DNA of 64,000 bases from Lactococcus paracarnosus (GCF_006770285.1 NZ_CP017195.1:1550001-1614000), one strand, 5' to 3'; counted from the first letter of the stretch, positions 1 through 8,886 are shown. The notes: a model not told the origin generated them from the sequence alone. Numbers and translations are program-made.

Positions 1-298
1 AGGTATCTTCGACCGCTTCAACTGCTAACACATTGATATCATCTGGAGTCTGTGTATCCAAGGCAAACCGTAATTTTTCAGTATCACGCGCTGATGCTAA
101 GTCAAAATGCACGACTTGACCTAAAGCGTGTACGCCACTATCCGTCCGGCCAGATCCGTTTATCTTAATGACTTGTCCAGAGGACAAGCGCGTTAAAACA
201 CGTTCAAGCTCTTCTTGAACCGTTCTCCCATTATCCTGTATTTGAAAGCCAGAAAAATCCGTCCCATCGTATGCAATAATTGCTTTATATCGTCTCAT
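1..298 (-). CDS. truA: tRNA pseudouridine synthase A (partial)
   Basis: This is the N-terminal part of TruA, which makes pseudouridine at positions 38-40 of the tRNA anticodon arm. The reading frame starts at the ATG at 296-298 and runs out of the window at base 1, so about 99 residues are visible. The family motif [15 protein letters not shown], with the catalytic Asp in RTDSGVHA, is present. The start [19 protein letters not shown] is typical. The 3' part lies outside the window. Confidence 0.95.
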   Translation of the reverse strand, partial: MRRYKAIIAYDGTDFSGFQIQDNGRTVQEELERVLTRLSSGQVIKINGSGRTDSGVHALGQVVHFDLASARDTEKLRFALDTQTPDDINVLAVEAVEDT

Positions 299-373
299 GT
301 CAATATTATATCATTTTCACCACACAATCAAACAGCCAATTGGACTGCACTCACCTCATCCAATTTGAGCATA

Positions 374-399
374 CAAAAAAAGACTCTCTCAAGTCTTTT
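374..399. terminator. Bidirectional Rho-independent terminator
   Basis: A 9-bp stem (AAAAAGACT / AGTCTTTTT) with a 6-base loop and runs of A and T on the two sides. It lies 10 bases beyond the stop codon of the leftward ABC transporter gene and can end that transcript. Confidence 0.8.
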
Positions 400-408
400 T
401 CTATACAA

Positions 409-2403
409 TTAATCATTTGATAAAGCTTCAATCGGATTGAGATTAGCTGCTTTTCCAGCAGGCATCAAGCTAGCAAACAAGGCGATAACAATCGCAATGA
501 TGACACTACCGATGATGGCACCCGCAGATACTTGAATAATGTTATATTTATCAATTAAATTACTGACTGCTGAATTGACAACTGTTTGGCCAATTAGTGC
601 AACAATAATACCTAGCACTGCTGATGCAAGACCCAAGATAATCGTCTCGATCACAAACAACCAACGGATATCTTTTTTACGTGCACCTAGAGCACGAAGA
701 ATACCTATTTCTTTGGTTCTTTCAGCTACTGACATATAGGTTGTTGCGATAATCATCATCAAGCTAACAAGAAGGGAAATACCCGCAATCATAGCAAGGA
801 CGATCGTTACGATAGATGTAATCGTATTAATTGGTTCTAGTACTGCACCAAGTGAGAAGGTAACAAAATCTTTCTTACCATCTGTTTTAAGTGCTTGTAT
901 TTTCTTCACAACAGCGTCAACGTTGTGACTATCATCAACTGTTGGTACGATAAAGTTTGGTTGGCTAACAAGCCCGTTTGCTTTAAATAAATCTTGGCTT
1001 GTTTTAAAATTCATGTTAAGCGACACTGTACCAGGATTGCCTTTAACAACACCAGATACTTTGACAGTTTGCGTTAATGTCACCAATTTACCATCTGAAC
1101 TCATCATCTTATAAGTCAAATCCATGGATTGACCAACTATTTTTTTCCAGTTTGATTTATCCCACTTCTTAGCGATGGTATCTGGTATGACAACTTCATT
1201 GTTACCAGGTTTTTTACCAACTAGAAGTGAATTATCCGTATTAACATCTGTCCAAGTTTGGAGTTGCGTGAATGGTGTTTTTGCTGTCCCGACATTTGCA
1301 ACTGCTTCGGTTGGTACAATCGTAAAGCCTTTCTCAACCTTCTTAACATGGTCTAACTCGGATACTTTTTTAGTTAAGCTATCAGAAATAGCTGTTTTTT
1401 CTGTATTGGCTGCGAGTGTCTGCTGACTTTCTGACATGGCTGCTTCATTCGTCTTTTTATTATCATCAGTAATCCGCTTCATGACGATCGGTACATTCGG
1501 ATTCGCTAAATCTGTCACCATCTTATTCATGTAGCCTTTGGCCCCATTTCCTAGACCAAGGAAGAACATCACTGAGAATAGACCAATCGCAACACCAATC
1601 ATAATCATCAAATTTTGTTTCCAATTATTTAGAAAATGTTGAGATGCAATTCTTGCCTTAGCGCCAAAGGATAGTGTTTTTGTCTTAAACTCACGCGGTT
1701 TTTCAGTTGTCGCATATGAAGGTTTAATTCTTTCATCTGAAGTCACTTGACCATCAGCTAGGTGCACAATCCGTGTACCATAGTCAGCAACCTCTTGAGA
1801 GTGGGTCACAACGATGACTGTCTTACCACTTTTGGCAATATCTGATAAAATACCAAGCACATCTTGCGTATTTTGCGAGTCAAGCGCGCCTGTTGGTTCA
1901 TCCGCAATAATGATATCTGGATCATTTGCGAGTGCCCGTGCAATCGCAACACGTTGTTTTTGACCACCTGATAATTGATTTGGATTTTTCTTTTTATGCT
2001 CGAATAGACCGACTTGCTTAAGCAGTTCTTCTGCTTTCTTCACTTGCGCTTTATGAGATAAATTCGTCATCTTCAAAGAAATCAGGACGTTATCTAAGAC
2101 ACTGAGGTAACTGACTAGATTAAAGGATTGAAAGATAAAGCCAACTGTATCTCGTCGATATTCATCCATTGATTTTTCTTTTTTATCGGCTTGTTTGATG
2201 CCGTTAACGATGACTTCACCATCATATTTGCGATCTAGACCACCGATGATATTCATCAAAGTTGATTTACCACCACCAGATTCACCAAGTATAGAGACAA
2301 AATCTCCCTTATCAAAACTGAGCGCTAATCCTTTTAAAACTGGAAATTCTTCTTTTCCTAAAAAATAAGATTTCTTGATGTTTTTTAATTCTAAAATTGA
2401 CAT
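409..2403 (-). CDS. MacB-like ABC transporter, fused ATPase and FtsX permease
   Basis: A 664-residue single-chain ABC half transporter. Residues 1 to about 225 are the ATPase, with Walker A GESGGGKST, signature LSGGQKQR and Walker B IIIADEPTGALD. Residues from about 265 hold a membrane helix, then a large extracellular MacB-type domain (about 290-530), then three C-terminal helices of the FtsX fold containing TKEIGILRALGARKKDI. Such proteins are mechanotransmission pumps or peptide and antimicrobial exporters, and they usually act as dimers. Walker A has Gly where most relatives have Ser (GxSGSGKST), a mild departure. It is a single-gene unit followed by a good terminator. The substrate cannot be read from the sequence. 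Confidence 0.88.
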   Translation of the reverse strand: MSILELKNIKKSYFLGKEEFPVLKGLALSFDKGDFVSILGESGGGKSTLMNIIGGLDRKYDGEVIVNGIKQADKKEKSMDEYRRDTVGFIFQSFNLVSYLSVLDNVLISLKMTNLSHKAQVKKAEELLKQVGLFEHKKKNPNQLSGGQKQRVAIARALANDPDIIIADEPTGALDSQNTQDVLGILSDIAKSGKTVIVVTHSQEVADYGTRIVHLADGQVTSDERIKPSYATTEKPREFKTKTLSFGAKARIASQHFLNNWKQNLMIMIGVAIGLFSVMFFLGLGNGAKGYMNKMVTDLANPNVPIVMKRITDDNKKTNEAAMSESQQTLAANTEKTAISDSLTKKVSELDHVKKVEKGFTIVPTEAVANVGTAKTPFTQLQTWTDVNTDNSLLVGKKPGNNEVVIPDTIAKKWDKSNWKKIVGQSMDLTYKMMSSDGKLVTLTQTVKVSGVVKGNPGTVSLNMNFKTSQDLFKANGLVSQPNFIVPTVDDSHNVDAVVKKIQALKTDGKKDFVTFSLGAVLEPINTITSIVTIVLAMIAGISLLVSLMMIIATTYMSVAERTKEIGILRALGARKKDIRWLFVIETIILGLASAVLGIIVALIGQTVVNSAVSNLIDKYNIIQVSAGAIIGSVIIAIVIALFASLMPAGKAANLNPIEALSND

Positions 2404-2525
2404 GAATAATTCCTTCTATATTCCTAAATTTATATCTTAGTCCATTGTAATTTTTTTTCAGAAAATTTTCATGGGTCTAAGGTCTTATCTTTAACAATTA
2501 TTATAACTAAAGGACAACGTCCTCC

Positions 2526-2843
2526 CTATACGAGTAAGCGTAACCCTGCCATGATGATCACACCTGTTACGACTGATAGCATTAACGATTTTCTAAAATA
2601 GCCAATTAAAAATGACGGAATCATAGCTATAAACCTCATGACATCAAGTGTTGGCAAGCTATTCTGATGTAAAACAAGCAACTCAGAGACAAGTAAACTT
2701 GTCATCATCGACAGGGATAAATAAGTTAAAAATCGATGAAAAAAAGGTGGGAACTTGATGATTTTAGCTAGAGGAAAGGGCATGATTCTGGTTAACCAAG
2801 TGACGATAACGCCTAAACATAATGTGCTATAAAAATAGATCAT
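2526..2843 (-). CDS. azlD: Branched-chain amino acid transport protein AzlD
   Basis: A small hydrophobic protein of 105 residues with three to four predicted membrane helices, matching the AzlD family. It is the small partner of AzlC in a two-subunit exporter linked to branched-chain amino acids and their analogues. It overlaps the end of azlC by four bases, the usual translational coupling in azlCD operons. Length and position next to azlC make the call firm; the true substrate is not shown here. Confidence 0.88.
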   Translation of the reverse strand: MIYFYSTLCLGVIVTWLTRIMPFPLAKIIKFPPFFHRFLTYLSLSMMTSLLVSELLVLHQNSLPTLDVMRFIAMIPSFLIGYFRKSLMLSVVTGVIIMAGLRLLV

Positions 2844-3583
2844 GATCCCTCACCTACTCTCTTTTTTTCTGGATTTGTCATGACGGCCCCAATCAGAGCA
2901 CCTACAATCGTAGCGATTAACACAGCGACATAACTTGATACGACAATACCTGAAACATAGTAAAGTAAGACCGCACTGATCACAACTATTAGGACAACTG
3001 GTAATTTTTCATGCCTTACCATAGAATCTAAAGTCAAGGCTAGTAAACCGATAAACATAGCAACAAGTGCATAATCTATGCCATATTTTTCTGGATTTGG
3101 GATTAAGTTACCTAATGCTGCTACAACGACAGTCGACGCAATCCAGGTTAAATAACTCATCACATTAACCCCGTGCATCCAAACAGGGGTTATTTTGCTC
3201 CTTTTTGCATGCTCAAGTGTTAACAAGCCAAATGATTCATCTGTGATTAAGGTGCCCATCATCATACCAGACCTCAAGGATTGGTGAGGAAAAACTTGCG
3301 TTGCCGTTAGACTCTGCAAAAACATCCTAAAATTAACCAAAAAAATCGTTAAGACCATAACGGAAATTGGTGTATGAACTGCCATCATAGCAACAATAAT
3401 AAACTGGGCAGCACCTGCATATAAAAAAGTAGACATAAAAAAAACTTGCCAAATACTATAGCCTTGTGCACTCGCAACGATACCGAATGCTGCCCCAATG
3501 CTAATATACCCTAAACTAACTGGAATGGCTGATTTAATCCCATCCATAAATGTGACCGTTTTATTCACCAAGCTAACTCCCAC
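2840..3583 (-). CDS. azlC: Branched-chain amino acid exporter AzlC
   Basis: A 247-residue integral membrane protein of the AzlC family, the large subunit of an AzlCD exporter. Family hallmarks are the early segment SLGYISIGAAFGIVASAQG, the FLYAGAAQFI helix and the TDESFGL motif near residue 115. Several hydrophobic helices follow. The first codon used here gives nine residues before the alternative Met in TFMDGIK, and the exact start is not certain. It is cotranscribed with azlD. Confidence 0.9.
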   Translation of the reverse strand: MGVSLVNKTVTFMDGIKSAIPVSLGYISIGAAFGIVASAQGYSIWQVFFMSTFLYAGAAQFIIVAMMAVHTPISVMVLTIFLVNFRMFLQSLTATQVFPHQSLRSGMMMGTLITDESFGLLTLEHAKRSKITPVWMHGVNVMSYLTWIASTVVVAALGNLIPNPEKYGIDYALVAMFIGLLALTLDSMVRHEKLPVVLIVVISAVLLYYVSGIVVSSYVAVLIATIVGALIGAVMTNPEKKRVGEGS

Positions 3584-4001
3584 TCTAATCTATAATAGTC
3601 TCATTATATCAGAAAAAATTGCCTTCAGAAATTAATAGTTTTTTCTGAAAACACCTCACAATTGACTTGATGGATATACCAGAAGATAAACTTCCCCCCC
3701 AAAAAAAACTTTTATACTGCCAAAACAGGCATTTGATTCAAAACTAAAAACACTAATAGTTCATAATTGAGGACTAGATAGCTATCAATCTTATAGCAGA
3801 TAAATGACATGTTAAGAGATCATATCAAATCAGGAACTAGGTTCATATCTATCCTAAAGATAAAACAATTTGGATAAACTGATTTATGAAATATTCAGAA
3901 AACTATTGATAAATAAAAAACCTATGTTACAATAAGAACAAAAGTTTACTTAAAACAGTTAATCTTGAAATTAATAAAGTATCAAAAATAATAGGAGACT
4001 T
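3584..4001. promoter_or_regulatory. Intergenic region with promoter of the ChW-repeat gene
   Basis: No coding sequence is seen in these 418 bases. A sigma-A-type promoter reads rightwards at 3906-3933: TTGATA, 16 bases, TACAAT. A ribosome binding site (AGGAG) lies at 3993-3997 before the ATG at 4002. A C7-A8 homopolymer lies at 3694-3708 and could vary in length. The leftward azlCD promoter should also lie here, but I cannot place it with confidence. Confidence 0.55.
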
Positions 4002-4627
4002 ATGAAAAAAAACTAAAACTTCTCTCCCTAGTTGCTTCCTTTACCTTGTGCTTGATTATCAGTTTTCATTTTAGTATTGTAAATGCTGATACTACTGTCC
4101 AAGGGTTAACTTTGACAGATGGAGAATACACTGATTTACTAAGTAGCGTCCCAAAGGGAAGTGAGATTGTTTCAAATGATGAATATGATAAATTTGCTAT
4201 GCGCAGATCGCCAACTGGTTTACTAAAAAATGCGCATATTGAAGGTTATGGTTGGCAAGGTTTCTCGACAAATAGTTTTGTAGGAACTACTGGAGAAGGC
4301 CTGCGAATGGAAGCTATTCGTTTAAACTTTTCAGGATTGAACACGGATATTACTTACTCAACTCATTTACAGAGGATTGGTTGGACACCTAACGTTTCTA
4401 ATGGCGCTGTCTCAGGAACTACTGGACAGTCTAGACGTATCGAAGCTATAGAAATAAGTACTTCGGGAAGATATCTAGTTCTTTATAGAGGGCATGTGCA
4501 AGGAAATGGTTGGGGGCCATGGCATACAAGCGCTGGACCTCCAAACCCCATGCAAAGTTTTGTTGGAACTACTGGGCAAAGTAAACGACTCGAAACATTA
4601 GAACTAATTATATTAAAAAGGGGATAG
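4002..4627 (+). CDS. Secreted ChW-repeat protein, start out of frame at A8 tract
   Basis: The mature part contains three ChW (clostridial hydrophobic, conserved Trp) repeats at about residues 60-190. Each has the pattern H-x-x-x-x-GW followed by GTTG(Q/E)xxRxE. ChW proteins are cell-surface or secreted and may bind ligands or carbohydrates. The well-placed ATG at 4002 (after AGGAG) reaches a stop after four codons. The frame carrying the protein gives a perfect signal peptide (KKLKLLSLVASFTLCLIISF) only if the run of eight A at 4005-4012 had nine. In its present state translation could begin only at TTG 4046 with a shortened signal. The gene is therefore phase-off, frameshifted, or rescued by slippage. 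Its N-terminal motif EYTDLLSSVPKG recurs in the next gene. Confidence 0.7.
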
Positions 4628-4636
4628 TTAATAGAA

Positions 4637-4990
4637 ATGAAACATAAAATAATAGAAATAATATTTTTGTCGTTTGTTGGGATAATTATTTTAAAAGAAG
4701 GTACTGTTTTAAGTGATGGAACTAACCAACCATTATCTAAGGATGTGGGGCAAGTGTCAATCTTGGAAAATAATAAAATCACAGATGATGCTAAGCAACC
4801 TACAGATGAAGAAACCATTCGTGATATTGAAAATGATGCAGATGGGAAGAATATACCCGAAGGATATAAAGTACTAAAGCAAGAAGACTTCCCTTTGTCT
4901 CAAGAAGAGTACGATGATTTGATCTCCAAAATTCCTGAGGGATATGAACTATATGACGATGTGATTGTGCAACCTGGCGTTATTAGATAG
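4637..4990 (+). CDS. Small secreted or membrane-anchored protein with EYxDL motif
   Basis: A 117-residue protein of unknown function. It begins with a positively charged start and one hydrophobic helix (residues 6-20), followed by an acidic, probably extracellular tail. The tail contains SQEEYDDLISKIPEGYEL, which resembles the motif in the upstream ChW protein, and a second IPEGYKVL copy about 30 residues earlier. It follows the ChW gene by nine bases and shares its transcript, so the two products probably work together on the surface. A strong terminator follows. Confidence 0.6.
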   Translation: MKHKIIEIIFLSFVGIIILKEGTVLSDGTNQPLSKDVGQVSILENNKITDDAKQPTDEETIRDIENDADGKNIPEGYKVLKQEDFPLSQEEYDDLISKIPEGYELYDDVIVQPGVIR

Positions 4991-5002
4991 CTTTTATAAT
5001 AT

Positions 5003-5043
5003 AAAAAACTTCTATTACTATTTGATAATAATAGAAGTTTTTT
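5003..5043. terminator. Terminator after the secreted-protein pair
   Basis: A 15-bp perfect stem (5003-5017 with 5029-5043), an 11-base loop and T-runs on both strands. It ends the rightward transcript of the two secreted-protein genes. Confidence 0.85.
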
Positions 5044-5075
5044 ATAGAGACAAAATTGCTAGTTATGAAAAATAA

Positions 5076-5114
5076 AAAAGCTCCAACCTTGAAAGCAAAG
5101 GGTTCGGAGCTTTT
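5076..5114 (-). terminator. rpsD terminator
   Basis: Inverted repeat AAAAGCTCC / GGAGCTTTT with an extra AACC/GGTT pair inside, located a few bases beyond the rpsD stop codon on the leftward strand and followed by a U-run. Confidence 0.8.
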
Positions 5115-5118
5115 AAAA

Positions 5119-5730
5119 TTACATTTGTTTGTTGTAGTATTCAACGATAAGTGCTTCGTTGATTTCTGGGTTGATTTCATCACGTTCTGGTAAACGTACG
5201 TATGTTCCTTCAAGTTTATCAGCATCAAATGTGATAAAGCTTGGACGTCCAAGAGTTGCTTCAACAGCTTCAAGGATTGCTGGAACTTTGATTGATTTTT
5301 CGCGAACTGAAATCACATCACCAACGCTAACGCGGTATGATGGGATATCCACACGTGAACCGTTAACCAAAATATGACCATGGTTAACGAATTGACGTGC
5401 TTGACGACGAGTAGTTGCTAAACCAAGACGGTAAACAACGTTATCAAGACGACGTTCAAGTAAAACCATGAAGTTGAAACCAAGTGTTCCTTCTTTAGCT
5501 TTTGTTGCTTGAACAAATAAGTTACGGAATTGACGTTCAGAAATACCGTAAGTAAAACGAAGTTTTTGTTTTTCAGCCAATTGTAAACCGTACTCAGAAA
5601 GTTTTGAGCGGTTGTTTGGACCGTGTTGACCTGGTACGTAGTTACGACGTGAAATTTCTTTACCAGTGCCTGTAAGTGATACGCCGAGACGACGTGATTG
5701 TTTCCATGATGGACCTGTATAACGTGACAT
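5119..5730 (-). CDS. rpsD: 30S ribosomal protein S4
   Basis: 203 residues, the usual length of S4 in Firmicutes. The N-terminal segment [15 protein letters not shown] and the S4 RNA-binding domain (about residues 92-155, including [13 protein letters not shown] and [15 protein letters not shown]) are intact. S4 starts assembly of the 30S subunit by binding 16S rRNA and in Firmicutes represses its own mRNA. The gene stands alone, as usual in this group, behind a long leader and a near-consensus promoter. Confidence 0.98.
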   Translation of the reverse strand: MSRYTGPSWKQSRRLGVSLTGTGKEISRRNYVPGQHGPNNRSKLSEYGLQLAEKQKLRFTYGISERQFRNLFVQATKAKEGTLGFNFMVLLERRLDNVVYRLGLATTRRQARQFVNHGHILVNGSRVDIPSYRVSVGDVISVREKSIKVPAILEAVEATLGRPSFITFDADKLEGTYVRLPERDEINPEINEALIVEYYNKQM

Positions 5731-5911
5731 GTAAATGTCTCCTTCAAAAAGTTTATTTGAAGAGCATGTTTTTGCAAGCTTCCAGTTCGTGCATTTTCAG
5801 TTCGCCTCACAGCTTTGGTTACTTGGTAACACTGAAAATGTTGACGATGCCTTATCTCGCGGCTGCATAACTCAACCTTAACAGTTTATCATGAAATACT
5901 TAGTCTGTCAA
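5731..5911 (-). promoter_or_regulatory. rpsD promoter and structured leader
   Basis: The promoter is nearly perfect: TTGACA (5906-5911), a 17-base spacer, TAAACT (5883-5888). The leader of about 140 bases before the S4 start contains several short hairpins, one being GGTTACTTGGTAAC. In Firmicutes the rpsD leader is the site where S4 represses its own synthesis. I infer the same here from position and length; the fold was not computed. Confidence 0.65.
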
Positions 5912-6628
5912 GGAAAACATCAATATCCCCGCGGCAATGGCAACATTTAGCGATTCAGCTTGGCCTGGCATGTTGATATGGGCTAAAATATCAGCTGCTT
6001 GCGCTGTCTCAGGTAGGATACCAGCACCCTCATTTCCCATGATGAGGGCAAATTTGTCATATGTTGACAGCGTCCTGTAGTCAATTGACTGATCAGATAA
6101 GGTGGTCGCAATGACTGTTATGCCTGATGCTTTCAATTTGTTATAAAAAGCTAGTGGATCTGACTCTTGAAAGACAGGTAAATGAAAGTGTGCCCCTTGC
6201 ATTGTTCTGAGCACTTTTGCTGAGTAGATATCCGCACTACCATCGGTCAAAACAACAGCTGAAAAGCCAGCTGCATCTGCTGTTCTGATCATCGTCCCAA
6301 CATTACCAGGATCCTGTACATTTTCTAAAATCAATAATTTTGAGAAATCTTGTGCTGCGATAGTAGGCATGACCACTTCTGCGATGATACCCTGCGGTGT
6401 TTCAGCATCAGACAAAAATTTCATGACATCCTCAGAGACAAGGGTCGCATCTGCTAAGTCTGCAAATTTTTCCGTTACAAAAACTTGTTTAAATGACACA
6501 CCTGCTTTAAGTGCTTCCTCATATAAGTGACGGCCCTCAATTAGATAAGAACTTGTTCGATATTTCTTTTTATACAATTTTTTTGCATTTTTTATTCGTG
6601 CATTATCTTTAGATATGATCATTTCCAT
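5900..6628 (-). CDS. SpoU/TrmH-family RNA 2'-O-methyltransferase
   Basis: A SPOUT-class methyltransferase acting on rRNA or tRNA ribose. An N-terminal substrate-binding domain (about residues 1-90, with SYLIEGRHLYEEALKAG) is followed by the knotted catalytic domain. That domain has the three SpoU motifs: ENVQDPGNVGTMIRTADAAG, LIMGNEGAGI and INMPGQAESLNVAIAAGI. I place the start at the ATG at 6626-6628 because a consensus promoter occupies the bases further upstream. Translation from earlier codons would require the -35 and -10 boxes to be coding. An alternative Met lies two codons later. Confidence 0.88.
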   Translation of the reverse strand: MEMIISKDNARIKNAKKLYKKKYRTSSYLIEGRHLYEEALKAGVSFKQVFVTEKFADLADATLVSEDVMKFLSDAETPQGIIAEVVMPTIAAQDFSKLLILENVQDPGNVGTMIRTADAAGFSAVVLTDGSADIYSAKVLRTMQGAHFHLPVFQESDPLAFYNKLKASGITVIATTLSDQSIDYRTLSTYDKFALIMGNEGAGILPETAQAADILAHINMPGQAESLNVAIAAGILMFSLTD

Positions 6629-6634
6629 AGCTCT

Positions 6635-6664
6635 ATTATAAGTGTGATGGACGCTAATTGTCAA
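6635..6664 (-). promoter_or_regulatory. Consensus promoter directly before the methyltransferase start
   Basis: TTGACA (6659-6664), 18 bases, TATAAT (6635-6640). Transcription should begin about seven bases after the -10 box, which is at or next to the ATG at 6628. No ribosome binding site precedes this ATG, so the mRNA is probably leaderless. Confidence 0.7.
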
Positions 6665-6684
6665 TAGACCTTATGGCAGAGTAA

Positions 6685-6726
6685 AAAAAGTCAGGTTTAC
6701 TAATTATCTAGTAAACCTGACTTTTT
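6685..6726. terminator. Terminator after pnuC
   Basis: An 18-bp perfect stem (6685-6702 with 6709-6726), a 6-base loop and poly-A/poly-T flanks. It lies beyond the pnuC stop codon on the leftward strand. Confidence 0.88.
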
Positions 6727-6770
6727 CTTAATTCATTTGGCGATTGCTTGGTCACCTACTATAAAATAGA

Positions 6771-7544
6771 CTATTTAGTAACAGGTATCGTCTTAGTATC
6801 TGATGAGGCGTCTTTGGTAAACCAAAGGTAGGCGCCATAGAAGGCATTGACTAACATAGCAACTTGTAGAATGAACATCCCAAATACTGAATTACCTGTC
6901 GATTGCCAGGCATTAAACCAAATAATAACATTAATGAAGTCAATTAAAATCCAACCTACCCATTGACTCCGATAGCCGTAAGTCATCAGTAATTGACTGA
7001 CGATGGCAAGGGGAAGTAATGTCGCATCTAAGACAATTTGTTGGCCACCTAGGTGGTGGCTCGTGAATAAGACAAGTCCGTAAATAATCGCAAATCCTAA
7101 AATAGCTAAAATAATTTTACCCAAGGTCATATTTTTAGGGGTAACTTCTGATCCATGTGTTTTCAGCATGTCCTTTTGCCAAGCATAAATGCCAATAAAT
7201 TGCATAACCAAGTAATAGCTTTGTGAGAATACATCGCCTACCAGATGAGACCTGACTGCTACAATCAACCAAAAGACAGTTGCCACAATACCAAATGTGA
7301 AATTTGTCAATCTTCCTCGATTAACCAAAATCAAGTTTACGATCGTCACGATACCAACAATCAGTGACAAGATACTCATGCTATCAAATGTTGCTGATAA
7401 AAAGAAAGCCACTACTTGAGATGCTAACAAGATAGCTAATAACAGATAATCTTTAGTGGATAGTGAGCCTAACTCACCTGTAACTGCCTTGGGATTAAAA
7501 CATTTTTTCAATCCCATACCTAAAATATTCAATTTTGTATACAT
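6771..7544 (-). CDS. pnuC: Nicotinamide riboside transporter PnuC
   Basis: A 257-residue membrane protein with about seven helices, matching PnuC. The family takes up nicotinamide riboside by facilitated diffusion, driven by its phosphorylation inside the cell. Recognisable segments are QSYYLVMQFIGIYAWQ and RSQWVGWILIDFINVIIW, which hold the aromatic and Asn residues that line the substrate path in this family. The neighbouring gene upstream encodes an NrtR-like regulator, which fits a role in NAD salvage. Confidence 0.92.
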   Translation of the reverse strand: MYTKLNILGMGLKKCFNPKAVTGELGSLSTKDYLLLAILLASQVVAFFLSATFDSMSILSLIVGIVTIVNLILVNRGRLTNFTFGIVATVFWLIVAVRSHLVGDVFSQSYYLVMQFIGIYAWQKDMLKTHGSEVTPKNMTLGKIILAILGFAIIYGLVLFTSHHLGGQQIVLDATLLPLAIVSQLLMTYGYRSQWVGWILIDFINVIIWFNAWQSTGNSVFGMFILQVAMLVNAFYGAYLWFTKDASSDTKTIPVTK

Positions 7545-7657
7545 CCTGATTCCCTCTATATTGTAAATTGATTAGCCTACCATGATGGCAGGAAATCTAT
7601 CGTCATATCCCTATTGTTTTTGTATTGATACTAGCTAGTTCAACTCGCCACCAACTG
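7545..7657 (-). promoter_or_regulatory. pnuC leader with small hairpin
   Basis: The 113 bases between nrtR and pnuC contain a possible weak promoter and a hairpin (CCTGCC / GGTAGG) about 35 bases before the pnuC start. Some pnuC leaders in lactic acid bacteria carry NAD-related riboswitches. I cannot match the consensus by eye, so this is only a candidate. Confidence 0.25.
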
Positions 7658-8443
7658 CTATTTTCTAAGACGTAGCATTTTTTTCGGCCTACCAGGTTTG
7701 TTTGGATTTTCTTCAAATCGACCTGTATCCATCAGGATTGGGTTATTCTTAACGTAAGTCTTAACAAAATTCCCAGTCGAATAGTGTTCAAATTTACTAT
7801 CGAAACATTTTAAAACTGCCAATGCATCTGTAGACGTAAATTCATCTCCAAGTACATGTAAAATATCTGGCGTAACATCTAAACTTTCCTTAATCCGTTT
7901 AAAAGTCGCGAGTATAATGTCTTTATGATCAAAAGCTAGGTCATCAAGCCCAATCGTTAGGTCTGAACTGAGAAAGACGATAGCGCCTGTTTCATCTTTA
8001 CTAACTGCAAACCATCTTGCATCTTTCGCATCATCTCCTGCATGAGCAGCTACAAATGGCGATAAAAACGTTGCATGTGCAACAGAAATGATCCATTGTC
8101 TAGGATCTCGATTTGGATCAGTGAATGCACCAATTTGCCACATCTGATTGTCATCAGTGATTTTGACGCCAGTCTCTTCTGCTGTTTCCCGCAAGGCTGC
8201 TTGCTTTGCTGACTCGCTAGGGTCAACAAAGCCACCAATAAGCGCAAATTTATCTTTAAAGGGATGGGCCTTTCTTTCTATTAATAAGAGTTTGAGTTGC
8301 CGATCAGTCGGATCAAAAGCAAAGATGATGTTATCTACCGTCATAGCTGGTTTGTCATAGGTCTGCCAATCTTGTGTTTTGTACCAGGCTAGATAGTCCG
8401 CTTCACTTGCTTTCGTTTCGTAATATGTTTTTTCTTTAAGCAT
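7658..8443 (-). CDS. nrtR: NrtR-like Nudix transcriptional regulator of NAD metabolism
   Basis: 261 residues. A Nudix hydrolase domain (about 35-165) carries a complete Nudix box, GGFVDPSESAKQAALRETAE followed by ETGV. A C-terminal winged-helix domain (about 170-250) ends in the positively charged NKPGRPKKMLRLRK. This architecture is that of NrtR, which represses NAD biosynthesis and salvage genes and is released by ADP-ribose. The next gene is pnuC, a known NrtR target. The intact Nudix box suggests that enzymatic activity may remain; many NrtR proteins have lost it. Confidence 0.85.
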   Translation of the reverse strand: MLKEKTYYETKASEADYLAWYKTQDWQTYDKPAMTVDNIIFAFDPTDRQLKLLLIERKAHPFKDKFALIGGFVDPSESAKQAALRETAEETGVKITDDNQMWQIGAFTDPNRDPRQWIISVAHATFLSPFVAAHAGDDAKDARWFAVSKDETGAIVFLSSDLTIGLDDLAFDHKDIILATFKRIKESLDVTPDILHVLGDEFTSTDALAVLKCFDSKFEHYSTGNFVKTYVKNNPILMDTGRFEENPNKPGRPKKMLRLRK

Positions 8444-8497
8444 AATAAGAATATAACATACTTTTATTATTTTTACTACTAATTAACTTCATTTTTT

Positions 8498-8519
8498 TTA
8501 CTAATTTTTTTTCTAGTAA
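8498..8519. promoter_or_regulatory. Candidate operator upstream of nrtR
   Basis: Inverted repeat TTACTA-(10 bases)-TAGTAA in the T-rich region before nrtR, about 55 bases upstream of its start. The size suits a dimeric regulator such as NrtR itself. Binding is inferred only. Confidence 0.3.
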
Positions 8520-8607
8520 GTGCTGTTATTTCAAGACTTTTTCCACATTAAAATAATCCTTTTGGTATACTTTAATCAAGACAAGATAATCATAGGAGGA
8601 ACTTGCC

Positions 8608-8883
8608 ATGAATAAAGTGAGACTGTCAGTCACTGGACGCGTACAAGGCGTCGGTTTTCGTTATGCGACATATCAACTGGCTAAGAAACTAGATATTAGG
8701 GGAACTGTCAAAAATGAAGATGATGGCTCCGTTACGATCGAGGCCCAATCAGAGGACAAGCTAAAGCTTCAAACCTTTATCAGTGACATTCGAAAATCTC
8801 CTGCACCATTTGGTCGTGTGGACTATCTGGATGTCAAGTTAGCGAATTTCTCGAATTTTGACGATTTCAAAATGCTAAATTGA
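8608..8883 (+). CDS. acyP: Acylphosphatase
   Basis: 91 residues, the standard length. The signature VTGRVQGVGFRYATYQLAKK contains the phosphate-binding loop and catalytic Arg, and the catalytic Asn lies in GTVKNEDDGSV. The enzyme hydrolyses acyl phosphates such as carbamoyl phosphate or 1,3-bisphosphoglycerate. A strong AGGAGG site precedes the ATG and a TATACT box lies about 45 bases upstream. It is a monocistronic gene. Confidence 0.95.
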   Translation: MNKVRLSVTGRVQGVGFRYATYQLAKKLDIRGTVKNEDDGSVTIEAQSEDKLKLQTFISDIRKSPAPFGRVDYLDVKLANFSNFDDFKMLN

Positions 8884-8886
8884 TGC

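Noticed and set aside
3694-3708. C7-A8 homopolymer as a phase switch
   Set aside because: It lies about 200 bases upstream of the nearest promoter and outside any gene, so no switching effect can be argued.
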